DNA of 64,000 nucleotides from Trichopria drosophilae. Its lineage: Eukaryota > Arthropoda > Insecta > Hymenoptera > Diapriidae. This document shows, piece by piece, positions 43,587 through 55,904 of the stretch. The notes beneath the pieces are model-generated. The model was not told where the DNA came from, did not search any database, and was given only the letters and a program-made list of their open reading frames with translations. Both the position numbers and the translations under genes were made by a program. The stretch is taken from assembly GCA_030407085.1 (NCBI GenBank), contig CM059584.1, positions 102,671,001 through 102,735,000 on the forward strand. The letters are read 5' to 3'. Position 1 is the stretch's first letter. Each line of letters begins with the position of its first letter.

Positions 43587-46217
43587 GGTTCTTTTGTTTA
43601 TTCTCCTCTGCCTGACGTTTTCTTCTGAATTTTTTTAACAAATTTTTTATTTATATTTATCTCACAAATGAAACATCTGGAAAATTGTATAGTATGTAAT
43701 TTTGTAAATTTATGAAACGTTGCATGTATTTAGACTGACAATATTTATTAAAGGGGTTTTAAATAGTTTTTAAGTAGGGTTGTAAGTAGCGTATAATCAG
43801 CAGATTAGAAGTAAGTATTATCATTTAACCTATTATTTAACTGAAAACTATTCTATATATGCATAGTTATGTCGGTCATAGATTGTATTCATATTTCTTT
43901 GTCATATCGGTCGTATTTGAAGTAAAATGTGGGTTGTAAAAATTTTATAAAATATAAATCCTTTATTTGACGTTTCTTGTGACGAGGAGGATCCATAAAC
44001 TGTGCGTTGTAAGCTAAGTTACCTCCAACGTATATAATATTTTATTATCTGTCTTCCTTAAAAAATCCATTTTAAACCGTTTTATTATAAATGCGACGCA
44101 TTGTAGAATCTTGACTTATTAAAAGGATTTTAAATTTTGCTCTAAAATGAGAATATTGTGAAAAATATGTTTATGGTTTAAAATGTTATGCGTAATCTTG
44201 GGTATTACCTAAAATATATAGGTAGTTTAAATAATCTAATTATTTCATAGAATTCTACTATTTCTTTATTCAATACTTTATTCTTCATTTTTTAAATATA
44301 ACAGTACAATTATACATTCAGTATATATTAAAAGCGTAATGTAAACACATTGTTGCACTAAAAGAATATAATTTGTATTTTAGATGAATATAAATAATTA
44401 TTGCGAGTTTCGGAAATCTAGATTAGATCTATAGAAAAGAATCAATAAATTTTATTCTCGAGTCAGCTAAGGAGTTTGATGCTTAGAATTAATTTCGCTT
44501 TGAAACAGCAAATAATGGTCCAGATTCATAAAATCTTTTCGCCATATGCAACCTGCATTCGCTATTTTGTGCCACACTGTATTGTCTCCAGTTCAAGTTT
44601 TGATTCACTTTTTTTACAAATAAATGATATAACCACTAGACAGTAGTACTTCTACTATACGGAGAAACACATGGAGTATATGCTATACTAAACATGTTTA
44701 ATTACAAATTACTCTTACTGAAATATAATGAAGTGAAAGATTTATATAGGTACAGTATAATATAATAAAAACAAAGAGCGCTTAAATTGGTCTAATGACA
44801 AACTTCTGATAAAAAACATTTTATGTATCTTGGCATGGGTATACAAAAAAGAAACAAGTCTTTCTAACTACGCGGTTAGTAAATTATACGTAGTATATAG
44901 TTCGCCGAAAATGATAGATTTTAGTTAGTAAATCTGTCTCAGGTCTAAGTAAGATTTACTATGCCCTTCTTTCTGTGTGTATAGGTCTTTTCCGTCTATT
45001 TGTTAATATCCGTCGTTTATAACCTAGATCTGGTATTTTTATTTTAGCATATTATTCATCCTTTTGTCACACACTATAACGTTGCGATGCTCTTTTCCCG
45101 TTAACAATTAAAATTTTGGAACCGAAATAAGGGAAACATTATAAACAATTTTAAGTATTATAAAATCATTTTCTGGTTTCGATAATCCTTAAATAACCTT
45201 TAAGTATTAATTAATCATTAATCAATTATTAATGCTTGTAAGATATGAACAAAACTCCGCGGATACTCACTTAAATTAATGACTTATTCGGGATCTAAAT
45301 TTAATTTTCCATATTATCTCATGGATAGTTATTTATCATCTAATAATGGGTACTCATCCTGGGTACTCATCTGCAAATTGTATATTTCATATAGTGTGTC
45401 TTGTAATATATTGTAATTAATTCCCCATTTACAATTGTTAATTTTGTTTACCCAAGCATACACTGCATATTTCATTTCATATCCTATAATGTATTCTAAT
45501 TAATTCATCTATGTATCAATTCTAATGTATTATTACTATTCTAGTTACTCGATGTAAATATATGTCAAATGACCTGAAGGGATTCTTTAGTCCTAAGGCA
45601 ATATAAATTAAACTAACTAATGACGCCTGTGCAGATCATTAGTATAACCTATTTATGATAGTTTTCAAAAACTTAAAATGACGATTTTTTAAGACTATAA
45701 TGTTTTACATATTATTACATGCATATTAATAGATTCTCATATTCCGTTAATTTTAATTACATTGAATGTCATGTGTTAAACGTTTATTTCCAAAGTGATA
45801 TTGAAATATTGAAAAGAATCGTTCGGGACTGAAAACATTTTAAACGGATATTTTAATCTTGTTTAACTTTACACACCTCGATTGGTAATAAATAAATTAT
45901 TTGCATTGAAAATAAATGTTCACATAAATTCAGAAAATCGCTTTTGAAATGTCGTTTTAAATGTTATTTAAAAATGTAATGCAATGCCAAAGAAAAATAC
46001 CCACAGAATAAACAAAAGCTCCTGGTGGAGTCACCTACATGGAATAAATGCAACCATGGAAAATCAATTAACAAATTTAAAAAATAAGGTTCTGCGATGA
46101 AGAGATCAGTAATCATTTTTCATTAGAGGCAATCGCTTCTGATTATGATATGTAACTGATTATGTTACTAATATCATTCAGCGGAGGATTTATAATATTA
46201 GTTGATCATTTAAAAAG

Positions 46218-46724
46218 ATTAATCAAATATGTAATAGATATTCTAGGTATGTATCGGTTTATTTCTAAATATTGATTTGAATCAAAATAAATAAATACGT
46301 AAATATATAGACGTCACTGGGATGTCAGAGCACGTCGAGCGCATTACTTAATTGTTTTCTTATATGAAACATTTTTGATACGATAACTATTGAGTTTGAA
46401 GGTAAAAAGGAAAAAGTAGAAAATATCCCTCTAGCCCTACTGAAGAGCACAAAAATGACATCCTGATGCGAAACGCATATTTGGCAATAGTTCAATTTTT
46501 AGCGCTAGAGGGATATTTTCTACTTTTTCCTTTTTACATTAAAACCCAATAGTTATAGTATCAACAATTTTTCATATAAGAAGACAATTAAGTAATGCGC
46601 TCGACGTGCACTCACATCCCAGTGACGTCTATATATTTCCGTATTTATTTATTTATTTTGATTTGATCAATATTTCGAAATAGACCGATACATACCAAGA
46701 ATATTTATTACATATTTGATTAAT
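46218..46724. mobile_element. 507-bp near-perfect palindrome (long inverted arms)
   Basis: Left arm 46218-46435 and right arm 46504-46724 pair almost throughout: ATTAATCAAATATGTAATA at the left edge against TATTACATATTTGATTAAT at the right, GACGTCACTGGGATGT against ACATCCCAGTGACGTC, and GAAAATATCCCTCTAGC next to the loop. Differences are scattered point changes and small gaps. The 68-nt loop holds ATGCGAAACGCAT. There is no subrepeat structure in the arms, unlike the foldback group. No target duplication is evident. A transcript would form a ~215-bp hairpin. Confidence 0.85.
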
Positions 46725-47008
46725 TCAAAAGCGGTTGAAAAATAAACAATTAATTTAAAAAGATTATTACAAAAAACAAAAGGATATTTTTCTTGTAGTA
46801 TGCGTCTTTATATATATATACCGGTCCTATCTAATAAAATGCGCTGTGTAAAGACGAACTTTACATCCATATTTTTAAACAACTATTAATAATGTAGGTT
46901 CAGATGTCAATATACAGAGTGATTTTTTAAAATCTATTCAAAGTTTATTAAATATATTCTGTTTTTATCGTCTTTCAGCAAATTAATTTTTCACTGCGTA
47001 TGTAAAGA

Positions 47009-47320
47009 AAGTGTGCCGGCTGTCCCTACTGGAAGTATACGGATTCAAATACTATCCGATTTCATATTTTTCACACTTATCCGTTCATATCAGTTTGAAT
47101 GCTTTTCAATACTTTTTTATTCGTTTGTAAATCACGAATGTGTCCATCTCAATAACTGTCTAGCTGCTCGAATCCATTTCAATAATTCAGCTATCCTTCA
47201 GAATTTGCATACATAAGGGGTATCAAGCCAATTGAGAAGAATCCAAAGTGTTCATTCAAACGGATACAAACTTTCTATCCATGTGAATCTGCTTACTTCC
47301 AGTTGGGATGAACACCCCTA
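47009..47320. mobile_element. ~310-bp MITE, CCCwACTGGAAGTA ends
   Basis: The left end has CTGTCCCTACTGGAAGTATA then CGGATTC (47019-47046). The right end, complemented, has TTCATCCCAACTGGAAGTAA then GCAGATTC (about 47284-47312). The inner TATCCG blocks also correspond. The 67-codon frame at 47013-47216 lies within the element and is not a gene. Precise outer bases and target duplication are uncertain. Confidence 0.55.
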
Positions 47321-48744
47321 TAAGTAGGCTTATGCTACTAATCTATTCTGAAGTTATCATGATATTGAATTCAAAACGTGCAATTGCCTGCCCGATGCGA
47401 GTCAGATAATGATACTTTCAAGTAAATCAAAGTGGCATGTTTTTCATTATGTCTCAGTGCAGGTTTGTCCCTGTATTTTGAGATTAATTTTTTTCATTTT
47501 ACACAAATTTTTGTATTACATGCTTTTTTGTTAACTCGAAAACAATTGCCATTATTCGCGATTGTTAGACACCTATATTTGATTGATACATTTTCATGTT
47601 TGTTTGTTGAAAAATCGGCGTAATATCGTTTTTTATGTTGACCAAAATTATTGAATTAAGAAAAAAAACATGCGTTTTGACGATTTATTATTAGTAATGT
47701 TCTGGTCGAAGGGATCTTAGTTTTAACTTCGAAAATAAATAAATATTCAAAATATTTCATAATTTATGTTTTTATAAATGTTAGGTAATACATCTAGAAT
47801 TGCATAGGCGTGCGTATATTTGCATAAGATCCGTTTAATCGAAAGCCACGGACCGAATCCGAAACTTTGCCCAAAACCAGTACACTTCCTTTTTTGGGAG
47901 ATAACACTTTTAAGGAGTCTTTTCTTTAGGCTTGGATATTCTCCTTTAGCTTGGTCCATATATCTTGTAGTGCACTAGTGACTTCCGTACTAATATTATT
48001 ATTCTGAAGTACTTTAAACTGCTGATATTAGAATCCTTACGGAAATTATAGATTCCACGGATTCCTCAATGTTTTATTAAGATTCCCTTGGTCTCCCGAT
48101 ACTCAACAAGGCATTTCAATTTGTTAACATAAAGAGTTATTCACATTAAGGAGGAGCTTTTACTTATACATTGAATTATTATGGTTTTATCTTACATTTT
48201 TCACTTGTTTAAATCTCTTCTATGTTTTAAGTTTTTATCCGTGTCCCCACAGTTTCGCCACTTCAGTTTGTCCCGGCTAGGTAAATTTTACATTGTTTAT
48301 AATATGAGACCCCTGTATAATAAGTAATTGTAAATTTCTCAACCGATTTAATTTATAATTACGTAAATAAGAGATCCTTATATATCTTGCTTGCAACACA
48401 ATATTAATTCCTTTAATGGTCACGATTATTTTCCCGGTAATTACTTTTATTTTCTTTTAATTTTTTATATTCATTAATTACAGCTTTTCTTTTATTGATT
48501 GAAATCATCTCTTCTTTTTTCCTTACTCCTAAATTTCATGCCGTTTATAATATTTAATACCAACTTATCACTAAGAATTTCTATTACATGTGCATTTACA
48601 CTGATTTTTAACATAATTTACCGTTGGCGAAGATTTTAGTTTCATTTGACCGAATTTGAAAATCGATGCATGAACCTGACTTTCAGTATTTTCAATGTCT
48701 AAAATAATAATAACTGCAACTAGAAAAACAAATCTAAATGCAGC
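47321..48744. other. AT-rich stretch without recognisable feature
   Basis: Short frames at 47432-47623 (plus) and 47747-47959 (minus) lack motifs. Nothing else is supported. Confidence 0.45.
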
Positions 48745-49868
48745 TTAATCCATTAACGTCCAAGATGACGAAATTGTTGGCGTATTTTCAAAGCTCTCTA
48801 GCACATAGAAAAATGAAAACATCATAAGGAAACCAACTTAGTTTACTATTTTTGTGTATGCTCTATTGATTTATGAGGTCAAAATTGCATTTTCTTGCTG
48901 CAGAAAAACAATCTGATGGGTTTTATCTGAAAAAGTAACGAAAAATCGAAAAAAATTTTTTTTTGATAATTTTGTACAAACTATGGAAATTCATTTCCAT
49001 ATTTATTTATTCCGTATTATTCATATATATAATCCATTTTAAACTGTTAAAAAACGTGGACAAATAAGTTGCAGTTTAAGGGGGACATTTTTGTATAGGG
49101 CTGCATTCAGTTTATCCTATTAAAATTGTCTGAAAAGTGTGAAAATGTCCAAAAATACGTGCTTTTCCTAAATATTTCTGAAATAAAATGACATTAAACA
49201 AAATTGTTGTCTTAAAATGTAAAATTTCGATTTATTAAATAATCATGGTCACTTTTTAATATATTTGACGATGTTAATAATGGCGGATTTTATATGACGG
49301 CCTTGGAAATTAAAAAATAATGGAATTTTTTACATACCTTGGCGGTAAATGTTTCAGTGCTTTGTTTTATTGAATTTCTTTATGTTTAGAATTATAGTGA
49401 ATCGAAATGCAATGAGGAATTTTCAAAATCCAAAATTGCGAAATTTTACATTTTAAGACAAAAATGTTGATCAGAGATATTTAGGAAAAACAAGTGTTTT
49501 TAGAATTTTTCACATTTTTCCGCCATTTTTAATTGCATAAACTGAAATGAGCTCACTAAAATAAAATTCCCCTTAAATTACAACTTATTTGTCCATGTTT
49601 GTCCATAGTTTAAAATGCATCGCCATTTGTACAAAATTTCCAAAAATCGAAAAAAGAAATTTTTCGTTACTTTTTCAGCTAAAATTCTGAAAGAAAATTC
49701 GACTGTTTTTCTGCGTCAAGGAAACGCAATTTTGCGCCGTACATCGTGAGGGCATATCGAAAATTAGTAAAGTAAGTTGGTTTCACTATAATATTTTCAT
49801 TTTTCGATTTGCTAGAGAGCTTTGAAAATGAGCTAAAAATCTTGTCACCTTAGACGTTAATGGGTTAA
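48745..49868. mobile_element. 1.12-kb TTAA palindromic element (piggyBac-like)
   Basis: It starts TTAATCCATTAACGTC (48745-48760) and ends GACGTTAATGGGTTAA (49853-49868), both at TTAA. The arms match nearly to the centre: CAAAGCTCTCTAGCA against TGCTAGAGAGCTTTG-like sequence, TGGACAAATAAGTTG against CAACTTATTTGTCCA, and TTGTCTTAAAATGTAAAATT against AATTTTACATTTTAAGAC. The centre is near 49300. Arm divergence is greater than in the 46.2-kb palindrome, so this one is older. No transposase frame. Its 14-nt terminus is shared with right ends at 705 and 24753. Confidence 0.8.
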
Positions 49869-50280
49869 TGTTCCAAAACTTATCCATGAACTGAAATAAT
49901 GTCAGTAGTATTTTAAATGTGCCACAAATAAATAAAAAATTCATACCATGTAACTTGCAGCATATTGTATACAATTTATCATCATACGTTATGCAAGAAA
50001 CGCTACGAAGAAACTAGTTGTGCTGTAATCCAGAATAACATAATTCTCATTCGATCGTGAAATCATGCATTAATGAATTCATCATGCAGAAAAACTGCAC
50101 AAAATGTGGTTTAAGTATTTCATAATCCTAATTAATTAAATTTTAATTTGTAACAATACTATTGTCATACTAAGTTAAACTTATAATTTATAAGGCACGT
50201 TACAATGATAAATTTCAGAATTTTTCAGAATTTTATCAGAGCCAGGTAAGCTCGTAGTATTTAGTTGACAAAGACGAAGA
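49869..50280. other. AT-rich spacer
   Basis: No feature beyond a CAGGTAAG splice-donor-like string at about 50244-50251. Confidence 0.4.
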
Positions 50281-50354
50281 CATTTGCGGCAGATTATTCT
50301 CCGCAAATGCACGACCTGAATTCCCACTGATGCCGATAGGTCAGTGGGACGTGC
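50281..50354. other. Two adjacent strong hairpins
   Basis: CATTTGCGG (50281-50289) pairs with CCGCAAATG (50301-50309), a perfect 9-bp stem with an 11-nt loop. Directly after it, CCCACTGA (50323-50330) pairs with TCAGTGGG (50341-50348), with outer GCACG (50309-50313) against CGTGC (50350-50354). The surrounding 50220-50530 is GC-richer than its flanks. It could be a structured RNA, a transposon terminus or a protein-binding site. No partner copy elsewhere in the window. Confidence 0.4.
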
Positions 50355-50976
50355 GAATTGGACTTTGCCAGAATTTCTGTTAGAGATTTTTTCTACCTGA
50401 AAATAGGGTATTGATTACTAGATACTTTCTCGTTTTTGCTGGTTGAGAAATTCAGTAAGTCGAGGATCGATTTTTTTCTAGGGATTTTCGAGGATATCCG
50501 ATAAGCTCCTTAACGCTTTTCGTGGGAATAGAGCTGGTACTTACGTTTAAGTTCTTTTCGTATATTTTTTGTTTTTGTTCCCAACGATTTTTCTTAGTGA
50601 AGATTATATTTTACGACTAACCGCGGAAAGAATATTAATATTACATATTTGTGCCTTTATTTTTGTTACGAGAAATAATTTTTTACTCAGGAAAATATGT
50701 GTTAATGGTGTGGTTGTAACTTGACGTGGTAATAGAAAATGTGTAGAAAATGTCTTACATAGATCAAAGAATTGTTAATGGATGTATTTATAAAATTTGT
50801 ACTAAAATTTAGTTTCGTTAAATTTATTACCTTACTTCATTTAGTAGCAATCGAATTGTTTTCTAATGAAGGTGTAAAATTTACAACATGGAAATAAATA
50901 CCCTTAACGCCGAAGATTAAAAATAGACACGCTCTGAACAAGGAAAGTTAGTAAGATCTCGGCTACGAAATATATG

Positions 50977-51193
50977 TACCCAGACAGCAAAATAGAAAAG
51001 AGTTCAGAATGATTTCGAAATGTGCTCTAAAAGAAGTAAGATGTCCCACTTTCTGAGAGTTTTATGAACATGATTTCATAAAGATCTCATAATGATATCG
51101 TGTTTAGAAAATCTTAAGGAAAGTGGGGCATCTGACTTCTTTTAGACCCCATTTCGAAATCATTCTGAACTCTTTTATTTTGCTGTCTGCGTA
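50977..51193. mobile_element. 217-bp palindromic MITE flanked by TA
   Basis: The left end is TACCCAGACAGCAAAATAGA; the right end, complemented, is TACGCAGACAGCAAAATAAA. The match continues through GAGTTCAGAATGATTTCGAA and CTAAAAGAAGT to CCCACTTTC, covering almost the whole half element. High arm identity suggests a fairly recent copy. TA at both edges is compatible with a TA target duplication (Tc1/mariner-like), not proven. Confidence 0.8.
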
Positions 51194-53192
51194 TAAAACT
51201 AAGGTGTTTTAAGTTTATGAATTACATTCATAATTTAATTCTATTTCCTAATACTCCGGTTAGTAATTAATCTATCTTTGCAGTACCTAATTGAACAAAA
51301 AATAATGTTATTACATTCGCGTATTATCTGAAATAGTTTATACGCAAACCAAAACAGTTGAACGCGAATATTTTAGAAGTTTGCGTTGTGTCCATTTTTA
51401 GAAATTAAAAGGATTTCATGCCTTCTCCGGTTTTATTAAATATTGACGCTTTAGAATGCATGTGCGAAAAAAAAAGATTGCACTTCCGCACATTGCTTGT
51501 CCTGAGGGAGTCTGAATGTTATCCAGAAAGAGAAACATCGGAATTTGAATAAATATTTTATGACATTAAAGTAAATTATAAAAAATACAATTTGAAATGC
51601 ATACGCTTTTTCTATCTGATACTGAAATTATTCAAATCTGTTTTATCTGAAATTTATTTTATTTTTTAAATCATTCTTTAGTTATAAACCAACTTTATTG
51701 GCCTCGATCATTTTGCTTCAATCACTCCATGATTTTGAGCTTAGGTATAATGAATAAAATATTATGCGCAGAAAATCTAGTCGAGAGATAAAATGACACT
51801 CTCCCCTTTAGTAAAGTCGTCGTTGTCGGAACTCGTATATTTTCCTATACAACCCGATCTTTTATATATCATCAACGTCATTCATGCCTCACTTATCTCT
51901 TTTGCCACACAATATGCTGCATTATGTTTTTGAGGTCACAACTACGAATTTATTTTCAAAAATGTACACTTCGTAATTTTCGATTCATGTGACAAGACGT
52001 TTTTGTTTAATTTGGGTTCATCTACTTATATAATCTACTACAACAAATTTAAGAAATCGGTGATCAAGTATAATTTATTTGTTAATTTATTTTGTAAATT
52101 TTCCCTTTTCTCAAAATGTTTACATTTCGATTTTATATTTTATTTGTTTTTCCCTTCGTAAATATATATTTTTAATTAATTTTTATACATTTATCTCTAG
52201 TTGTAATCATTTTTATTATTGAAAAAGTCGATAGTTCTTCAACCAGATTTTTTTCGTGCGTTTGCCATTACATTCATATTCGGCAGCAAATTTTATCCGG
52301 CTTATTGGAGTTTCAGTGTAATCTGGAAAATTCATGGAAGTGCGTCCGATATTCAGGGGATTCAGAAATTTGTCCATGAAGGGGATAATTATTAGAGAGA
52401 GCAAAATTTGGCGTTTATTACTTGTTCATAGTGTTTAATGTGAAAATGTGATAATGCATGTTGTTCATATCACAATTTAATAGCTAATGATTATACAAGA
52501 TTAAAATAATTCGATATTTATATTCCATGTGATTTTACTCAAATTTTTTATCTTCAAATTGTCTGTCATACTTCCAAAATATTATGCAGAACAGGTCACT
52601 GGACATACTTGAGAAATGATTGTACGTATTTCAAATACCTTGCATGAGATTTTAATTTTATAAATAATGCAATCTTATGTGTACATTTCTCCAGATTTGT
52701 TGACGTAATATTTCATACATTTTTTTACATGTCGCTTAATTATAGATATTAATAATTTACGTGAAATGTGTACAATTTTTACTATAGTCGTAGGTGTAGG
52801 AACACTATTTAAGATGTGTAGAAAATAAGACAATTTCTATGTTCTTCAAAGTCGTATGGAAATTAATTCAACAATTGTAATAACAAAATGTGTTAAATGT
52901 TATTATTGCTTAATGTTAAAAAATGACGTTGACGGGGATTATATAAACACCCACTTTAAAAATGTACTTTTTAGCAGTTATATATAAAAATAAGATTTGA
53001 GAAAATAACCGTTGAGAAAATAAATGTAAAAACTTCGTTCTTTATGCGGAATCGGTAAAATGTCAGAGTGTATGCATTTTTTACATTTTTTTAAACGCAC
53101 TTCATATACACTTACACTAAAGAATATCGGTCGATACATGTTTGAAAATGTTATTTTTGTCAAGTAGTTAATTAGTAACATGTTCATTTCAC
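51194..53192. other. AT-rich stretch without recognisable feature
   Basis: Minus frames at 52216-52404 and 52978-53187 have no motif. No repeat ends were found. Confidence 0.5.
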
Positions 53193-53476
53193 GCCTTCTA
53201 GGCGTAGAATAGATTTTACGCCTGCGGAATCATGAAATTAGCATTTTGAGTCCACAAATCCAACGTGTCTCAATTAGTTTCACACTCGTCGGAGGTTAAT
53301 AATTATTATTAATAATAAAATATATTCTAATACTTAAATTATTATCATTAATAATTATTAATAATTTTGTATTATTTATCTAATCAATAGACCGGCTTGG
53401 GCATCCTTCGCTACTTATTACGTGGGCGCAAAACTCAATTTTACGCCGCTGATACAAAAAATAACTATTTTGACAA
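53193..53476 (+). repeat. Hairpin-ended repeat family, shortened copy
   Basis: The left hairpin is GGCGTAGAATAGATTTTACG (53201-53220, then CC); the right hairpin is GGCGCAAAACTCAATTTTAC (53425-53444, then GCC). The tail CTGATACAAAAAATAACTAT follows. The inner order (GAAATTAGCATTTTGAG, ACACTCGTCGGAGG) follows 38403-38850. The middle contains an AT-rich TAATAATTATTA insertion. Related isolated pieces follow at 53622-53645 (GTGCGTGAAG, then CTTTGCGCAC). Confidence 0.6.
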
Positions 53477-53914
53477 GTATTAACTCATAACCCTCACATT
53501 TGTAGAAAAAACTTTTATGCACTTGTATTGAAATAGTTTATTAAGCAACAAGTTCATGCAGGCATTCGAGTTTTATATCCTATTTCATGCACGACTTCTC
53601 CATTAGTGAATTATAATAGGAGTGCGTGAAGTTGACTTTGCGCACAGAAAGGCCTGACATAAACTATTATTTTTGAAGCCAATGAAAACTAGATTTAATG
53701 ATTATACCTGTACCACAGTAAATAGTATGTATACATACACTATAAAAAGTATTTAAAACGATTACACCTTAAAGTCAGCCAATGCATAATACATAAACCT
53801 GTTCTTGTTTAGCAGGTCTTATTTACATTACATCGTACTTTCAGTCAACTTTCTTACTTAATTTAAGTGTAACTTCTTTTGACATTCGTTACACGTCAGT
53901 TCAAACTGTTCAAA

Positions 53915-53990
53915 CTTCTAGCCTTCGGCTCGGGCTGCATATTCGTTGTACCCACTTTTACGCCCTTGTATCAAAAAGTACTATTATACA
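53915..53990 (+). repeat. Hairpin-ended repeat family, right-end piece
   Basis: CTTCGGCTCGGGCTGCATAT, then CTTTTACGCCCTTGTATCAA and AAAGTACTATT, follow the right third of the 38.4-kb copy in order. The left half of the terminal hairpin is lost. Confidence 0.45.
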
Positions 53991-55032
53991 GGCGTGTAAT
54001 AATTATACTGAATGATCGAGATATACTGGAATATATGGGAATAATCCATGTTAAACTTAAAAATATCTGTTGTTAACCTGGAAAATCGGTGTCTCTATGT
54101 TCCACTCTCTATAACTCAACCGGTATATGCTTATAAATGATAATAATTATAACTGTAATTTTTGTATAAATTCATATGGGTAATGATTATTATAATTATT
54201 ATGTCTCCCTTAAAAATAGGTGGGATAAATATGTATAGTAAAAATTGTCTTTATTATGAAACCTTTATAGATCTTTTAAAAATATTCATAAAGATATTAA
54301 AAGTATTCATAAAAAAACTTAATGATTATTTCGTCGTAAATTGTTTCTGGTAGAACAAAATCTCGTTTTGACATCAAGAATTCTTTACGACAACTCATAA
54401 TGTTAGACAGAAGTGGAAATTCGTTACATAATAAAGTTATCATTAACAATTTTTTTAAAATGCTTTTTACAAACAAGCATTCATTAAGAATTCAGTAGGA
54501 AGTCTTTTCGATATCTTGATACTTATCGAGGAACTAAATTAACAAACTAACTTAAATCAATTTTTGTTCCCTTTTTACTTTTATCTATCATTTTCTTAAA
54601 AATAATAAAGAACAAATTTGATCAGATTAAAAAAAATGATATAAATCAAGTTTTTTAAAATAAGCTTGCTATACGAACCATTACTTTTTTTGATAACCGT
54701 GATTGAGTTCGAAAGTGACAAAATGCGTGAAATCACTCGTAGATAAAGGAATGTTTTATCCCGTAGTAATTGTGTACTAAAATTTTAAAACCAGCGAAAT
54801 ACATAAGAACTGCATCAAATTCATAATCAATTATAATTATGTCTGAATATTGCCAGACAAATACTTGACCTAGGACCATAATATTCGAAATAGGCGAATA
54901 CTTTTGTAAGATTTGTATTTAAAAGTAACTATAGCTAAAATAATAAATTAAAAACAGGAAAGTATTTGGGGATGCATCATAAGAAACACTCCTTAAGGTT
55001 ATGACGAATTACTTTAAAAAGTAGAGGATAAA
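53991..55032. other. AT-rich stretch without recognisable feature
   Basis: A 63-codon plus frame (54162-54353) is I/K/N-rich and typical of chance. Confidence 0.5.
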
Positions 55033-55248
55033 ATGAAAATTCAGTCCGCTTTACTTGGAAAGTTCTTGTCGCAAGCTCCACGGGGAAACTATAAATTATT
55101 CCTACGCTCAGGGACCATTACGATGAACGGAGCCTCGGCGTGGCCTCACGACGGATCTTTAATTTCCTCCAAAGTACATAACTTTCGCTCACACATGTAT
55201 TGTACGTATAACCTCAATAAAGACTATTGTGTAGGTTGTATAGCGTAG
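55033..55248 (+). CDS. Candidate small open frame, 71 codons, unknown
   Basis: ATG at 55033 has AAAA before it, a fair insect start context. The product begins MKIQSALLGKFLSQAPRGNY and continues KLFLRSGTITMNGASAWPHD. The first 120 nt are clearly GC-richer than the flanks and use varied residues. The last third (CTYNLNKDYCVGCIA) has three cysteines. No family recognised. It may be an exon, a small protein or chance in a GC-richer patch. Confidence 0.2.
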   Translation: MKIQSALLGKFLSQAPRGNYKLFLRSGTITMNGASAWPHDGSLISSKVHNFRSHMYCTYNLNKDYCVGCIA

Positions 55249-55904
55249 TATCACGTGCACATAAGGACGCTGAGTTTCTCATTTGCAATTTGACTTTAAG
55301 TGCTTTAATGGAAATCTAATAAAGGTCATTTTTTCAGAACTTTTTTTCAAGTGGCTTTCAAGGAACGCGATGCTTGAAGAATTTCGTTCGAAACGAGTAA
55401 CTTTTTACTCAAATAATTACTTTTGGAATCATTATTTTAATATTTATGATTTTGGTCATTTAGGAATATATTCTCGTAACGAAATTTACAGTTGTAATTA
55501 TTAGATGGTCACCATGTAGTGATAGTTTTAAAAAATTACATTTTTAATTAACTGGTTAACTGGGAATGTATCATATATGTACATATTTGAATAACTTCTG
55601 AAGATTTCAACCGATTTGAACCAAAATTGGTATACAACCGTTTTTCGGCATGCTCGATCTGAATAATTGGTTGTTTTTTTGAAATTCTGAATCCTATCCT
55701 CGAAATGACAACCTTCTACATAGCATAAATTTCGACACTGAGGTTTTCGGGGTCGCTGATTGAGATTTATTATCAGTTTCGCATAATTTGTAATAAGGGA
55801 CATAAAATAAGGTATATAGTACACTAGAACTTCGATTTAAATACCTAAATCGAGAATGACGACATAAAGTCAATCATTAGCGCAAGGTACCAGAAGCCCT
55901 AGAT
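55249..55904. other. AT-rich stretch; weak dispersed-module trace
   Basis: Around 55690-55775, TGAGGTTTTCGGGGTCGCTG resembles the start of the dispersed GATCCA module. The 98-codon minus frame (55528-55824) crosses it. Otherwise nothing. Confidence 0.4.

Larger units (their letters stand above)
39512..46217. other. AT-rich stretch with a few doubtful small frames
   Basis: Frames worth naming are given separately (40617-40748, 41758-41994, 43338-43586). A 95-codon plus frame (41170-41457) without ATG is W/F/I-rich and unconvincing. Around 45370-45510 two AT-rich segments containing CATATTTCAT and TAATTAATTC are related, an old duplication. No transposon ends were seen. Confidence 0.4.

Noticed and set aside
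46463..46478. Functional hammerhead ribozyme
   Set aside because: The core strings are present but stem II is missing, so the fold cannot form as in known ribozymes; kept only as a resemblance.
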